Assembly: GCA_019828565.1 (NCBI GenBank)
Contig: JAHDYR010000003.1
Span: forward strand, 1-64,000
Length of the DNA stretch: 64,000 nucleotides
Source: Carpediemonas membranifera
Taxonomy: Eukaryota; Fornicata
Reading direction: 5' to 3'
Part shown: positions 37,842 to 50,577 of the stretch, piece after piece
Layout of the letters: each line of letters begins with the position of its first letter
Numbering within the stretch: the stretch's first letter is position 1
Made by a program: the position numbers and the translations under genes
Notes under the pieces: model-generated
Seen by the model: only the letters and a program-made list of their open reading frames with translations
What the model was told of the DNA's origin: nothing
Databases searched by the model: none

Positions 37842-40800
37842 ATGAACATTGAGCAACTAACGAATTATTTCGCCCCATACCTGTCGTCCACTAAGGCAAA
37901 GGGCTGGTACTCCTTCAGAGAAAGCTACTACCTTTACGCCGTTCGAGCACGCGATCCTGCGCCGATATACGAGTGCGTTGCACGCACTGTGCTTGAGACT
38001 TTCGCCCTTGAAAGTGAAGACGTTCGACGCCTTGATGCGTTACGTAGCCCTCCGACGCCAACGCCCTCAGGCCCAGCCTCGAGATCCACTTCTCTTTCTT
38101 CCGCCTCCGGCAGAAGAACAAGCTCTCGACGACGACAGCTCCAGTGATTCTTCATCCTCCGCCTCTTCCTCTTCCTCCTCCGAAGCTCCTGACCACGTCT
38201 CCATCGACTCTATCTTCTCCCACGAGTCCGACATGAACGATCCGACGATGCTTTACGCTTCAGCCCAGCATCTCAACAAGTTCTTTATTGACGCCGTCAA
38301 CCGTATCTTCAAGCCCCGTGACAAGCAGAGTGCCCTCGATCGCTTCAACGATATAAGCTTTTCGAAGGGCCGCGAGCTATACGAGAACATGATGCACTAC
38401 TGTCTGCTGTACCGCCGTACCCTGCAAAACTGCTGTGACGTTCGCCCCAAGGAGTCTCATCTGGTAACCAAATTCCTATCGAACATCAGCGACGCCCGTC
38501 TGCGCCAAAGGTGCAAGACCGAGGCCGACAAGCGCAGTCTGCGCAATACGATGCAGCTCTCCCTCAGACAGGCCAAGGAGCAGGAACGCGTTCGGTACGA
38601 GACCAAGGCAGAAGCTGAATTAAAAGATCAGCCCTGCCTTGAGTTGACTGAAGATTACCTGGACGCTATTGATGAAGCCCATTCGTGCACCGATGTGCGT
38701 GATCGACCAATCTACCCAATTCACCTTGGGGACCACAAGGTCATGGCACTATACGACACTGGAGCCACCGCGAATTTCCTCAGCCTAGCCCTCGCGAAGT
38801 CAATCGGTGTCACGCTCAATCCAGAGCGCCATCGTATCAGGCTAGCCACCGGACAGATTGTTGTGTGCACCCATATCGCGCAACTCTCAGTCCACTTTCC
38901 CTCCGTGACAGGCCACGACCTGACAGCCGATATCAAGTTTATCATCCTCCCAAACCTTGATTTCGACGCCGTCATTGGCTTCCCCACGTTACGGAACACA
39001 GGCCTTTTCGAGATCCCAGAGGTCTCCGACATCTCCATCCTGGATGACGAGGAGGACATGGAACTGGACGCCATGGCGGAAGAACCCGATGAGCCGCGGA
39101 TCGAACTGTTTAGAGAAGAGATCCAAAGGCTACTGAAGAAGTACGACGTCACCGGCGACATTTCGTCCCCATCTCTCCTAGATCCCTTCACCATACGCAC
39201 CAAGGATGCCCAAGTCATCAACCGTTATCCATACAGATACTCCGACTCCGTGATGAAAGAGATTCATCGTCAAACAGACACCCTAGAGTCTCTACGAGTC
39301 CTGGAGCCGTCTGACTCCCCATACAACAACCCTATTGTCATGGCTGGCAAACGCAACGGTGAAGCCAGGATGTGTCTGGACTTTCGGGAGCTCAACAAGG
39401 TCACCCTGGACCTTATACATCCCCCTACCATTGATCGATGACCTCGTGTCTCATCTCGAGGGCATGCAGTTTTTCGCTGCCTTGGACCTCACAAAAGCAT
39501 TTCACCAGGTTGAGATTGACCCCCATTCTAGGCCTCTCACAGCTTTTACAGCTGGAAAGAAAAAGCTGCAATACTGCCGTATGCCTTTTGGGCTGAAAAA
39601 CGCGCCTATTCACATGCAGCGGGCTCTTGAGAAGGCTATGGGCGGTGCACTCTACACTAAGTGCTTGGTCTACATCGATGATATAGTAGTTTTCGGCCGA
39701 TCCAAAGAGGAATACCTCGCAAACCTTCAAGATGTGCTGTCTCGCCTTTCCAGGCATGGCCTGAAGCTCAATCTAGCGAAGTCTGTGTTCTCCGCCACGG
39801 AGATAGACTATCTGGGCTGGCACATTGACGCACACGGTAAGCGGGTCTCCTCTGATCGCCTCGACGCCATTAAGGCCCTACGCCCCGCGACATCTCTCAC
39901 TGGTCTCCGCGCCCTCATTGGTCTAGCTAACTACTTCCGCGCTCTCCTACCCGACTACGCAACGAGGATGGAACCCCTTATCTCACTCACGAGGGCATCC
40001 AAGTTTGACTGGGGACAGGAACAGGACGCTGCCTTAACCTGGATCAAGGACCGCCTCTTGAACGAGGAAGTCCTAGTCCACCCACGTCCCGGAGAGGCAC
40101 TGCATTTATTTACAGACGCTTCTGACGTCGGGATAGGCGGTGTGCTGACCAACTCCGAGGGAAAACCCGTCTCATATTTTGCCAAGACTCTCTCGTCGAC
40201 ACAAAGACGATGGAGCACTATCGAGAAAGAGTGCTTCGCAATATTCCACGGCATTACGAAGCTTAGGCGCTACCTAGCCGGCAGAGTGTTTGAAATCCAC
40301 ACGGACCACCGCAATTTGACTTACATGCACCACAGTATCAACTCGAAGGTCATGCGCTGGGCCATGGCACTCTCCGAGTACGACTACAGCATCAGCCACG
40401 TCGCTGGGGTCGATAACGGCGCTGCCGACGCTCTCTCTCGACTATTCACTTTGGACGACGTCCCTGACGAACGTTTCACCACCTTCCAAGCTCACCACAA
40501 TGGCTCAGTAGGCCATCTTGGCCGTGATGCCACCTGCCGGAAAATCGCTCAAGCCGGTCTCTCATGGCCCGGCATGAAGTCCGACGTCCGTCGGTTCATT
40601 GGCGAATGCCCGGTTTGCCAGCTGGTGCGCTCTAAGCGATCCACTATCCCGTCGGAACGCCACTCTCTCATGGGGAGCTATCCCTTTGAAGTGGCCCAGG
40701 CTGACTCGATCGGCCCCATGGACGTCCCCGGGTGCCACTCTTACGGCCTTGTCGTGGTGGACACCTTCTCCCGTTTGACACAGGTTTATCCCACCACCGA

Positions 40801-41701
40801 TACAACCTCATCCGAGGCTATCCGCGTCCTGTCGTCTTGGAGACAACACTACGGCACCCCTGCCACTCTGATCACTGATGGAGCCTCGCAGTTCTGTTCT
40901 GAGGAGTTCAAGTCCTTCTGCAACCAGTCTAGCATTATTCACAAGGTCGGGACACCCTACCACCCAGCTGGGCAAGGATCCGTAGAAAGGCAGAATGAGG
41001 AGGTTAAGCGCCACCTGCGCGCATATCTCTTGGAGAATGATGGTACGTGGGAGGAGGGTGTGAACCAAATCACATCAATTATCAACAACGCCCCTCTCAG
41101 CACGTCTCAGCTATCGCCGAACCAGGTTTTATTCGGGAAGGAAGTACCGATACCTGCAGGCTCTCTCTCCATGGAGCTCTTCTACTCCACACTCCAGGCT
41201 TTGAGGTCCGAACAGCTCAAAATGACCTCCCGGCAATCCCCTACAGCAACGCACGCAGCGGAGCACCTCGTGGGTCAGGGCGTGATAGTTCGCAGGAACA
41301 CTACCGGCCACGTGATCACACGCGGTCCTTGTCGGATCATCCGCAAGGCCGAGCGGCCGAATGTGTACATTGTTCGTGACTTCACGCTCAACAAGGACTT
41401 CGAAGCTCATGCTGACTCGCTAACTCACTTCAGGGGCACCTACACCGACAAGGAGCTTGCCGACTGGGCCGCCCGTCACCAAGGTGAGTACCTAGTCCGG
41501 TCCATCCTTGCTCACCGGGTCCGAGCTGGACGGCTGCAACTGTCCGTCGCGTATGAGGGGTACGATGACGCCGACTCCACATGGAACGAGTTCGATAAGT
41601 CTATGGATCAGCTCGAGGCGTTCGACGCGTACCTTGCCGCTCACCCCAGGCTCAAGAAGAACTTAAGACGGTACAAGTGGTGGCTTAAGCCATCATCATA
41701 G
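37842..41701 (+). pseudogene. Gy3 Gag-Pol, two frame changes
   Basis: ATG 37842. The gag start (MNIEQLTNYF...) passes into another frame between about 38000 and 38110; then acidic Ser-rich and gag regions, protease ALYDTGATANF (~38750), and RT up to about 39420, where one surplus base shifts the frame into 39335-41701. That part has FAALDLTKAFHQV, MPFGLKNAPIH, the catalytic YIDDIVVF, RNase H FTDASDVGIGGVL, the integrase zinc domain (GECPVC), integrase blocks QADSIG, ITDGASQF and SVERQN, and a C-terminal chromodomain (VAYEGYDDADSTW). No zinc knuckle seen in Gag. Confidence 0.9.
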
Positions 41702-42156
41702 CCGCAACATGTCCATACTGCACGTAAATGGACCTCTGTTTCTTCGTTCTCTACCGCTTTCACCGCCACCATCCGAAAACTAACTAATTTGAACATAACT
41801 AAGTAACTGGTGGTGGATACCGCTTCTATACGGCTAACTACTTGATATTGATTACTTATATGGCTCGTCGTTGAGATCTTAGGCGGCTACGAGCTCGAAC
41901 GGAGGGAAGAAAGCGAAAATAGCGAGAACTCGCCATTGAGGCCTCGTTGGGCCTTCTAAGGGCCATTTTCGCGCTCTTGTTGGGATCGTGCTCATTCAAC
42001 TGGCATTACTTCCAGCAATAGGAAAACTCGTTGGATGTCGTCATCAATTGATTGCTGACGAGATTTTGATCCTGATTTCCCCCTTAGAGCATCCCGAGGG
42101 AGCAACTGGGCTCACCATAGCTCAGTGGCGCCCAATTACTGACCATGGGAGGGAAG
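41702..42156 (+). other. Gy3 3' non-coding region with stem-loop
   Basis: Contains GCGAAAAT (about 41920) and ATTTTCGC (about 41967) as the arms of a stem enclosing AGGCC/GGCCT hairpins. Gy1, Gy5 and Gy8 have similar structures at the same place. It ends with the polypurine tract GGGAGGGAAG touching the 3' LTR. Confidence 0.5.
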
Positions 42157-42283
42157 TGTCGTGGATCTTTAGATCCATGCATATATTTATTCCTGATCTG
42201 ATTACGATCTGGTCTTGATTTGTCTTTTGTTTTTAAACACTTCGCATTGTTCGTTGTTGTTCTACCCCCGCGCGCCTACAACA
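42157..42283 (+). repeat. Gy3 3' LTR (127 bp)
   Basis: Identical to the 5' LTR at 37703-37829; followed by CGCGG. Confidence 0.95.
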
Positions 42284-42288
42284 CGCGG

Positions 42289-43400
42289 GCGTCTTCTGGT
42301 ATGTCGTCAGTGGTCAGGAAGCAGCAGCGACTAAGAGCGTCTGCTACAGCGTTGTCCTCCCCTGCCACATGTGATATCTCCGCGGGGAACTGCTGGAGGG
42401 TGATCCTCCAGCGCATTACCTTCGGTGAGCAGTCCGAGCGCTTCATGAGGTAGACGATATTGCGATGGTCTGTGTGGACGTGTAGGTCCGTGGCCATGGT
42501 GAACAGGGGCTGCATGTCTGATCTGGTGAGTGCACTAAGGATACCATACAGTTCCTTATCATAGGTGCACCAGCGGCGTTGCACATCAGTCAGTCTCTTG
42601 GAGAATAACGTGACGGGCTGATGTTGGCCGTCCGCAGCGATCTGGTATAGAATACCGCCGACCGCGTTGTCGGACGCGTCTGTATAGAGATGCCAGGGTA
42701 GACCCGGGTCCGGCTGGGTGAGGGTGATGGCCTCCGCTGTGGCCTCCTTGAGGCTCTGGAGGGCCTGTTCTTGTGGATCACCCCACTCCTCGGCCTTGAT
42801 TGCGTCATAGAGCGGGCCAAGAAGCTCCTGTGCGTGCGGAAGGTGCTCAGCGATGTAATTGAACATGCCAGCAATGCGTCGCATGTCCTTGACAGAGGTG
42901 GGAGATGTGATGTCGTTGAGGGCCTTGGCTCTCTCGGGGTCCACGCTGCGACCTTGCTCCGAGATGTCGAAGCCGACGACCTTGACCTTACGGGAGGCGA
43001 ACTTGCACTTCGCGAGGTTAAGTCTCAAGTCATGGCGATCGAGTAGCACTAAGGTGTGCTCTAGCGTCTGGAGGAATTCCTCCTGTGTCTTTGCGTGGAT
43101 GAGGATGTCATCAATGTAGACCATGACACCCTTGTGAAGCACGGGTGCGAGGACTCCTTGCATGACTCTTTGGAAGTGAGACGGCGCATTTGCTAGGCCG
43201 AATGGCACCCGCACGAACTCGTCATACGCGTCTGGGGTGATCATAGCCGTCTTGCGGACGTCGTCCGGGTGGACTGGGACTTGATGATACCCGGACGTGA
43301 GGTCCAGCGCCGCGAAGAAGCGTGAGCCGGATGCTTCCCGTACAAACGACTTCAAGTCGGGGAGGGGGAAGTGGTCCTTGACTGTGAGCTGTATAGTCAA
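42289..43400 (-). pseudogene. Gy2 Pol, RT and RNase H part
   Basis: Frame with FAALDLTSGYHQVP, VPFGLANAPSHFQ, the catalytic VYIDDILI, and RNase H YTDASDNAVGGIL, TYDKELYGIL and HTDHRN. It ends at the Gy3 insertion and continues into the integrase at 37702. At its 5' side it is out of frame with the protease/gag frame; the shift falls near 43395, within the LCIDYT...QLTVKDHFPLP block. Confidence 0.88.
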
Positions 43401-45003
43401 TACACAGTCTGATGGCGCCGGATGCCTTGTCTACGACGACAATGGGAGAGGCAAACGGTCCCTGTGAGGCCCGTGTGATACCTGCCGATCGCAGGCGCTG
43501 CAGCTCTTCTCTGACTTGCTCACGGCGTCTGGGATTGAGGCGGCGGGGCTTGGCTTGCACGAGGTGCTGTTCGTCCACTAGCGGGATGCGCATGGCGGGC
43601 ACCTTGGCTCCTCCGGGCGCCAGGCCGTCAAGAACGTGAGGGTGCTGCTCCAATATCGCTGTGATCGGTTGCTTAAGCTCCTCGATCTCAATGTTGGGCT
43701 GTACGTCGTTGGCCAGCAGTAATTCTTCTGCTGGTCTGAAAGGAATATCGTCCCCTTCGTCTGCTGCGGTTTCTTTCACGAGCTTAACAAAAAGGCCATC
43801 GGAAGTGAGGCATCCGAGGCTTCTCAGAATATCGCAGCCTATGAGGATCAGGGGGTTTTTCCCTGGTATGATGTCGAGGTTGGCAGTGAAGCGGGTCTCG
43901 TGGCCAGCTAGCACTGACTGGTCTGCCAGTAAATAATGCCGCGTAGGGCCCGTTGAATGGGGTAAGGTAAGGACGAGATCCTTTGCTAGTCCCTCCGAAA
44001 CTCCTGAACGTCTGGCGCATGAATCAATGTGGAACACGTAATCTTGGCCATTTATATGGCCCGTAGTCTTGAGCACGTCGTCCTCGGTGTCGATCTCGGC
44101 ATCGTCAAGGATCATGGCCTCGAACGGGGTCTTGGCCTTGAGCTCAGATTTGGCTCTGAGGCCGCCGCCCGACTCCCTGGAGCGTGTCTTCTCTGAACGG
44201 GACACTCGTTCCGCCAGTGATTGCCCTGGCAGATGGGGCAAGGGGTCTTCGGGGGCCTGTTGGTCGGATGGATGTCGTTCGGACGCGGCTTGGAGGTGGG
44301 AGCCGCTTCCTTGGCCTTGATGGGGAGGGCCTGCTTGGTGCTGGAGGATTCGTCAGTGTCGGGGTCGCTGTTGGCCTTGGTTCTGGCCTTCTTGGTGCGC
44401 ACTAGATCGTAGCCGTAGCGCGTCATGTCCAGGCGAAGCTGGTCTTCAACCCGGGCGGCCTCGGTGATGAGTTTGTACACGTCCTCGAGCTTGGTTGGCT
44501 TTCGGAGGTCATACTCCGTGCGGACGACACGTTGGAAAGCGTCAGGTGCCAGATGGGAGAGGCACAGCTTGGTGGCTTTTTCGATGACGGTATCGTCGTC
44601 GCGGGAGAGGTTCTCCTCTTCGGAGAATGTGCCCTTTGTGTAGAGCTGGAAGATGTCCTGGAATGCGTTGATGTACTTGCGCACAAGGACGGTGCGGGTG
44701 TTGAGGTCGGTGATAGTGGATTCACAGCGGACTTTGCTCAGCTCGGCGAGCCATTGGCGGGATGTTTGAGGGCCGACGAGCTTGTCGAGGTGCTTGAAGA
44801 GCTCCTCTTCGGTGATGGTTTCAGCGTTGAGGTCGAACTGTCGCTGAATGAGATCCGACAAGGCGTCGGTGAGGAAAAGGGAGGCTTTCGCGTCAGGTGA
44901 ACACCTTGAGGCGTTGGACTTGCCTCTTGAAGGAGCGGACGCTCTCGCGGTCGAGGTTAATAGCGTCGAGCTCTGGAATTGTCATTTGGGTTTTGGCAAA
45001 CAT
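43385..45003 (-). pseudogene. Gy2 Gag and protease, in-frame stop and frame shift
   Basis: The likely start is the ATG at 45001-45003, just after the 5' LTR. An in-frame TGA about 36 codons later interrupts Gag (QRLKVFT-stop-REASLF). Gag then continues to a zinc knuckle CPICQGNHWRNEC (~44220), and an overlapping frame (43222-44241) has a protease-like FHIDSCARRSGVS, where Cys-Ala replaces the usual Gly-Ala, and the RT start SPIVVVDKASGAIRLCIDY. The damage agrees with the LTR divergence of this element. Confidence 0.8.
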
Positions 45004-45014
45004 GAGTCTGTACT

Positions 45015-45026
45015 AGAATCGATTCT
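45015..45026 (-). promoter_or_regulatory. Palindrome at Gy2 5' LTR junction
   Basis: AGAATCGATTCT, perfect 12 bp, directly inside the LTR and including its terminal base. Confidence 0.8.
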
Positions 45027-45121
45027 GTGGCGACAACAGTATTTACACATAACCTGCGAAGTAGGGGTGAGTGTGCCCGTAGCTATAAATAGCAATAATA
45101 ATAACTGAGGCACAACTGACA
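45026..45121 (-). repeat. Gy2 5' LTR (96 bp)
   Basis: Matches 35968-36060 with one substitution and a 3-bp indel; followed by CAAC (45122-45125). Confidence 0.85.
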
Positions 45122-45125
45122 CAAC

Positions 45126-45210
45126 CCTGGCTGCCTCCTGAAGCAAGAACCCCTTGAGTTGCCTGGCATCAGGGCCAGGATGGTCCACGCGGTAGCACAG
45201 AAAACGGGAC
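45126..45210 (-). pseudogene. DIRS-B recombinase, N-terminal fragment
   Basis: The minus-strand frame RVDHPGPDARQLKGFLLQEAA joins in frame to 35967 when Gy2 is set aside and aligns with the DIRS-A segment DDTEVYRAFLEEEAEHN. Its right end is uncertain because Gy4 begins nearby. Confidence 0.5.
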
Positions 45211-45321
45211 ACCATGGCTGCCCGCCGCGATCGGCCGGGCTCTTGCACGTCACATGGAGCATCTTGTGCCATTGTAGGAGTTGCAGGGTGGTCCGATTTA
45301 CACAAACTGCACTGACTCACA
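45211..45321 (-). repeat. Probable Gy4 3' LTR (left end uncertain)
   Basis: Minus-strand reading: the Gy4 pol stop, about 20 bp, a purine tract CTCGAGGGAAG, then TGTGAGTCAGTGC, which would be the LTR start at 45321. The other LTR is not in the window, so the left limit is a guess. Confidence 0.4.
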
Positions 45322-45342
45322 CTTCCCTCGAGCGAGGCTCAC

Positions 45343-45877
45343 CTAACGGCGGCCTTTGCCTCGGAACTTGCGCTTGTAGCGCGCGAAGAGAGGCTCTAGA
45401 CCCGGATGAGCGGCCAGATATGTGTCGAGGGCAGAGAGTTGGTCGTAGTAGGCGTTGTATGGGATGTACGAATCTTCAGAATCCTCAAGTCCTTCCCAGT
45501 GGACAAAAGGAAAAGTAACTCGAGGCGGCCTTTGGTCTGGCGGTGGCCGACGATCGCAGCGACTGTCTGTTCGTCTTGCTCGAACGCGGCAGTGCGCTCG
45601 AGGGATGCGGCATCGGCGGAACCGGTGTGGAAGCGGATGAGGCGGTCCTGGTGTACTAGGATCTCCGCTCTAGTCACGAGGTCGCGGAGGACGTACGTGT
45701 TGGGGCTCTTCCCCTCCTTAAGGAGTTGCAAAGGTCCGCGAACTGGGGGCAGGAGCTTGTTGGGTGCTTTCGCTGGGTAACGAAGGAGCACGTACTTCTC
45801 GTTCTTCCAGTTGGTGGTGTCGGGCTTCTGGTGTCTTGCTTGAGCACGTTCATAAGCCTCGATCTTGGCGCGGGCAG
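45343..45877 (-). pseudogene. Gy4 Pol, integrase C-terminus and chromodomain
   Basis: Basic PxxLLPPVRGPLQLL region, then a chromodomain. A T-run indel near 45510 shifts the frame, so the chromodomain end (HWEGLEDSEDSYIPYN ... RYKRKFRGKGRR) is in another phase and stops at TAG 45343-45345. Confidence 0.8.
45874..45877. repeat. Gy5 target-site duplication, left copy (GCAG)
   Basis: GCAG, matched at 50707-50710. Confidence 0.9.
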
Positions 45878-46006
45878 TGTCAGCGCGGCACTTCTATCAA
45901 ATATTTATTTGATTGATGATCCGATCCGATCCCCGGGCAGGGTCCCGAATCGTCTTTTTGTTTTGCTTGTAAAGCTTCACCCCCCGTTTCGTCTGCGAAA
46001 CGAACA
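45878..46006 (+). repeat. Gy5 5' LTR (129 bp)
   Basis: TGTCAGCGCG...CGAACA, identical to 50578-50706. Confidence 0.95.
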
Positions 46007-46017
46007 GTATTAATACT
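46006..46017 (+). promoter_or_regulatory. Palindrome at Gy5 5' LTR junction
   Basis: AGTATTAATACT, perfect 12 bp, starting with the last LTR base. The gag ATG is at 46024. Confidence 0.85.
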
Positions 46018-46023
46018 AGTTTG

Positions 46024-49000
46024 ATGCAGAACGTTCCTGTGCCGGTTCCTAAACTAGCACTACAAGAATTGAGCCCAAAGACCTGGGCCAACTTCAAGAG
46101 AACGATGATCCAGTTCAAAATCTTCTACCCCGCAGCCACATACGCTGCCTTCCTAGACGCTGAACTCCAAGGTGCCCTAGAGGTCCAGCACAACGTTTCG
46201 CTGGCCTCCCAGTCCGACGACGACGTAATCCGCTGGGTTAACCAGCTCTTGGCGCCCCGAGACCCTCAAGACCTCCGCCTCCGTCTGGAGGCCGTGAAGT
46301 GCCAGGTGGATGCGAACCACGCCGTGTCGCGCGCCAACCTTATCCGAGCTTATGCTCGTGCGTTTACAGATGTCCTGGGCTCTGCGGAGTTCATGGCCAC
46401 CCCGCCAGCTACCCCTGAGGCGGACGAATCCATCCTCGCCGGGAACACTGACGGCACCGAACCAGAGCCCCCGGCCGATACCACCGTTCCGGCCGCCAGC
46501 GAGACCACGTCGGCCTCTCGGGCTCATCAGCGCATCTTTGCGCAGGGCTTGAGGCCCGCCGCCTTCAGAGATGCCGTTGACTATGCCCAACGTGTAGAAC
46601 GTCCGTCCTCTCTGCAGGACCTCATCCAGCTAACTCTCAAGATCGCGGACGAAGATGACGAGGCCCGCGAGAAGGCCCAGCGCTTCGGATACTACGCGGG
46701 TCGGGGCCATGCCCCCACTGGGCCGCAGCGTCAGGGCCCCATAACCCCCTATCGTCCCAAGCCGCTGACCGGACCCAACCCGGGCCGCCAGGATCAGCCG
46801 CGGAATAATCCCGACCAGAGACGCCAGACCTTCGCCCAGCCACGCGAATCCCCTGGAAATTTCAGGGCTCCCGATTATCGCGCAGGCCGCAGAGCATGGA
46901 ACCGAGAGAATGGATCCCTTCGCCCCGCCAGAGGCAACACCGCTCGCCAAAGTGCCCCTCGCGTGGTGAACACCCTCGATAATGGAGAACAGGTCGAAGA
47001 TCATGAGGTTTTCCTCTTAGACGGTGATACCTCCGCGTCCACGGGACCTCTTACCGTGGAAGCCGCGATCGGTGACATTTCTATGCGCGCCATCATCGAT
47101 ACCGGTGCTTCCGTCACATGTATCACCGAGCCTCTCGCGCACATGCTTCTTGAGGCCAAGAGCGCCAAACTCGTCGCCCGAGAGCCCATCACGGCCACCC
47201 CACGGCCTTCGGCAGTACCCTATCTGTGGATGAGTTCATCGAGACCTCCCTCACTGCCACCCTAGTCGGTAGCCCGGTCCACACCACGATCATCGCCGCC
47301 GTCATTCCCGGACAATCTCAGAAGGTTCTGATTGGGACCGACACGCTACGGAGCCTGGGAGTCCTGTGTAAGGACGAGCTTTTCCTGAAGCTCAGCGCCC
47401 AGCCCGACAACCCCAAGGATGACGATATCCCGCTACCTGTGTTCTCCATCGCTCCAGCCACCGAGGACCCGCTATCGCTCATTCAGATCCCGAACGACGA
47501 CCTCCGCCCGGAGATAGTTGAGCTCGTGAATCAATACGCCGAGCTCTTCAGCGATATTCCCCCAGAGGGCGCCAATGTGCCGCCGATGCACATCCCCATC
47601 GCGGAAGATGCCCCTCTAGTCCAGTCTGCACCGCGCCGTCTTGCCCCGCAGGCCAGAGACGCAGTCGATGCTGAATGCGAGCGCCTCCTTCAGGCCGGCA
47701 TCATCGAGCCGAGCCAAGGCCCTTGGGCCAGCCCCATTGTTGTGGTCGGAAAGAAGGACGGACGCATGAGACTGTGCGTTGATTACACGCAGATCAACCG
47801 CCTGACGCCGCCAGACAACTTCCCGCTACCTAACATCCGGGGAGTTCCTTCGCGCAGCCGCAGGCTGCACGGTGTTTGCCTCGCTAGACCTCAAGCAAGG
47901 CTATCACCAGGCCCCACTTCGAGAGGAAGACCGTCCGCTGTCAGCCTTTGTCACACCCGACGGATACTTCCAGTACCGCCGGGTCCCCTTCGGCCTCACC
48001 CGTGCCCCCGTCCTATTTCCAACGCATCATGCAAACAGTACTAGCACCCGTGCTCCACCGTGGCGTGGAAGTATACCTAGACGACGTCCTCATCTATGCT
48101 AGGTCTCCCAAGGAATTCATGACGATCCTTGGCTGCGTCTTCGAGCTCCTCCGGAAGGCCCGCCTCCGCCTCGGAGCCGCCAAATGCACGCTCGGTGCCT
48201 CAGAGATCACTTCTGTTGGGTTCATCATGGACAAACAGGGCATCAGAGTGACCGAAGACCGCATCAAGGCTCTCACGGAGCTCCGTAGCCCTTGCAACCT
48301 GAAGGAGCTGCGCATGGTGCTGGGTAAGTTCAACTATGTGGCCCGACACCTCCCCCAAGCTCAGAAACACCTCGCGACGCTGTCGGAGCTCTTGGCTGGC
48401 GTCCCCGCAAAGGCAGGCTCCAAGAACCGCAGCAAGACGGTCACCATCACCTGGGAGGCTCGCCACGAGCATGCCCTCACCTGCCTTAAAGAGCAGGTCC
48501 GCTCCCGGGTCACCCTGGCCTATCCCGACCTGTCGAAGGAGTGGCATCTGTTCACCGACGCCTCAACGCAGGGGAGTAGGCGGTGTACTTATCCAAGGCC
48601 GACCCGACGCGCCGGACGCTGAAGTAGTGGCATTCTTCGCCAAGAGCTTCACGACCACACAGAAGGCATGGTCCACATATGAGCAGGAGTTATATGGAAT
48701 CCTACACGCCCTCTCCTCCTCCGAGTTGACGCCGCTCCTGAAGTGCCATCCCAAGCTCCACGTCCACACCGATCACCGTAACCTGGTATTTATCCGGAAG
48801 AAGTACCCTCAGAACGCGAAGATCGCTCGCTGGCGCATTACGATGAACGAATTCACGTTTACTCTCGAACATGTCGCTGGCGAGGCTAACACGGTAGCAG
48901 ACGCCCTATCTCGTGTCCTCCCCGACCTCAACGTCGACACTGTCTACGCTGTGCACGTGAACGGGAGAGGCGAGGACTTCGTCATGATCGACCCACAAGC

Positions 49001-50223
49001 TGAGCTCACCAAGGTGCACAACACCGCGGTTGGTCATGTGGGCCCCCCCGAGATGATACGCCGTCTGCGAAAGGCGGGCGTCCAGTGGCCCGGCATGTGG
49101 GAGGATGCCCGAGCTTTCTTCACAACGTGCACCGAGTGCCAGCGTGTCCGCCCAGGCCAGCGCTTGCCGGTCCCCCAACACCCAGACCTGCGGACAATAC
49201 CCTTCCAGTCCGTCCAGGTCGACACCCTGGGCCCGTTTGCCCAGGACGAACACGGCCAGAAGTACGTCGTCGTGATCGTAGACGCGTTCTCTCGACACGT
49301 TTCTCTATTCCCGACGCACACTACGTCAGCAAAAAGACGCCGCCGACGCAATCTACAAGTTCTGCGCCGCGTTCGGCGTGCCGGAGTTCATACAGACGGA
49401 CCAAGGCTCGCAGTACAAGAACAGTTTAATCGAAGAGCTCACAAGAAGCCTCACGATCGAACACCGCTTCTCTACGCCGTACCACCCCCAAGCAAACGGA
49501 AAGGTCGAACGCATGAATGCTGAGATCGCCTGTCACATGAGGACGCTCGTAGATGAACACGAAGCCGCTTGGAGCGACATGCTCCCGCAAGTGGCCCTCA
49601 TACTCAACTCGCGAGTACACCCCGTGACCCATCAGTCCCCGTTGACCCTCCTCTTTGGTCACGACGGCTTCCACAAGGATACTCAGAGTCGGGAGGAGCG
49701 CTACACACGAGCCAGGAACTCTGTCTCCCGCGACCATGCCAAGAAGCTCGGCCGTGTTGCGTCCACGACCTACCGAGCTTATACCAGCGGGAGCCTCGTA
49801 CTGCTGGCCCCCATCAAGCCGATGAAGCTGGCCATGAAGTGGCGCGGCCCGTTCCGCGTCATACAGGAGGGGAAGGTCAAGGGATCGGTCATCATTCAGT
49901 CCCTCACCGACGACGCCGACCAGTTCACCGTCGCGTCAGAGCGCCTCCGGCCTTTCCACCGCCGCCGAGGCCAGTCACTCGCAGAACTTCGGGCACTCGT
50001 AGCCCGCCAAGACCGTGAGTTCGAGGTCGAGTCCGTCAAGGACCTCGACATGAAGGGTCGCCGTCTCCGTGTCCGCTGGAAGGGTTATGAGCCCGAGGAG
50101 GACTCCTGGATCCCGCTAAACCAGGAGAACTACCGCCTGCAAGCCCTGGACGCCTATCTACTGGATCACCCGACGGCTGTGGCACCCCTCGAGGCGCTGG
50201 CTCGTCGTCGCCGCTGGCGATGA
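46024..50223 (+). pseudogene. Gy5 Gag-Pol, at least five frame breaks
   Basis: ATG 46024. Gag, with a Pro/Arg/Gln-rich part but no zinc knuckle seen; protease AIIDTGASVTCI (~47095); RT with SPIVVVGKKDGRMRLCVDY, FASLDLKQGYHQ, the catalytic VYLDDVLIY and LGKFNYVARHLP; RNase H; integrase with TECQRVRPG, QVDTLGPF, QTDQGSQYKN and KVERMN; chromodomain RVRWKGYEPEEDSW. One shift is near 47230 (protease/RT linker). Four others fit an extra base in a run: G4 near 47842, C5 near 48005, G4 near 48572 and A5 near 49335. All catalytic residues are otherwise present. Confidence 0.9.
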
Positions 50224-50577
50224 TGATCCCCATCTGATCGGGACCTTAGCACGTCCTAAACTATAAACTGCTGTCTGAGAAGCTTGATGTTGCTTAATTG
50301 AGACTAATGGACCGCTTGCGAGGAAGAATCCCGTCGAAGATCCGAAGCTTTCGTGAAAGTTCTCGTATCTCGCCAACGAGGGCCTATTGAGGCCAATGGA
50401 GGTCATTTTCAGCACCTAGGAGCTCTTTAGCTCAATAACCTCCTTCAATGGAGTTGTTCGTCTTCACGCTCAACTATCTAATCAAACCATCGCATTTGAT
50501 GGGTTTCGGATGAAATATCATAGACCTGTCCTCGCCGCCGCGCCCGTTACTCGTGGTCGTTACCACTGGGAGGGAAG
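50224..50577 (+). other. Gy5 3' non-coding region
   Basis: No gene. Contains inverted pieces (GAGGCCAATGGAGGTCATTTTC region, about 50390) resembling the stem-loops of the other gypsy elements, and ends in the polypurine tract. Confidence 0.45.

Larger units (their letters stand above)
37703..42283 (+). mobile_element. Gy3, Ty3/gypsy chromovirus inserted in Gy2
   Basis: 4581 bp with identical 127-bp LTRs and a CGCGG duplication. Plus-strand gag-pol with chromodomain (37842-41701), a 3' stem-loop region and a polypurine tract GGGAGGGAAG ending at 42156. Recent insertion by LTR identity, but with two frame changes in gag-pol. Confidence 0.95.
35968..45121 (-). mobile_element. Gy2, Ty3/gypsy chromovirus, split by Gy3
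   Basis: LTRs of 93 and 96 bp and a CAAC target duplication. Coding parts lie at 36442-37702 (integrase, chromodomain) and 42289-45003 (gag, protease, RT, RNase H). Gy3 sits between them; with Gy3 and one CGCGG copy set aside, the frame reads through (DIPEDAR-AILRTL). Its LTRs have diverged while those of Gy3 have not, in line with Gy2 being older. Confidence 0.92.
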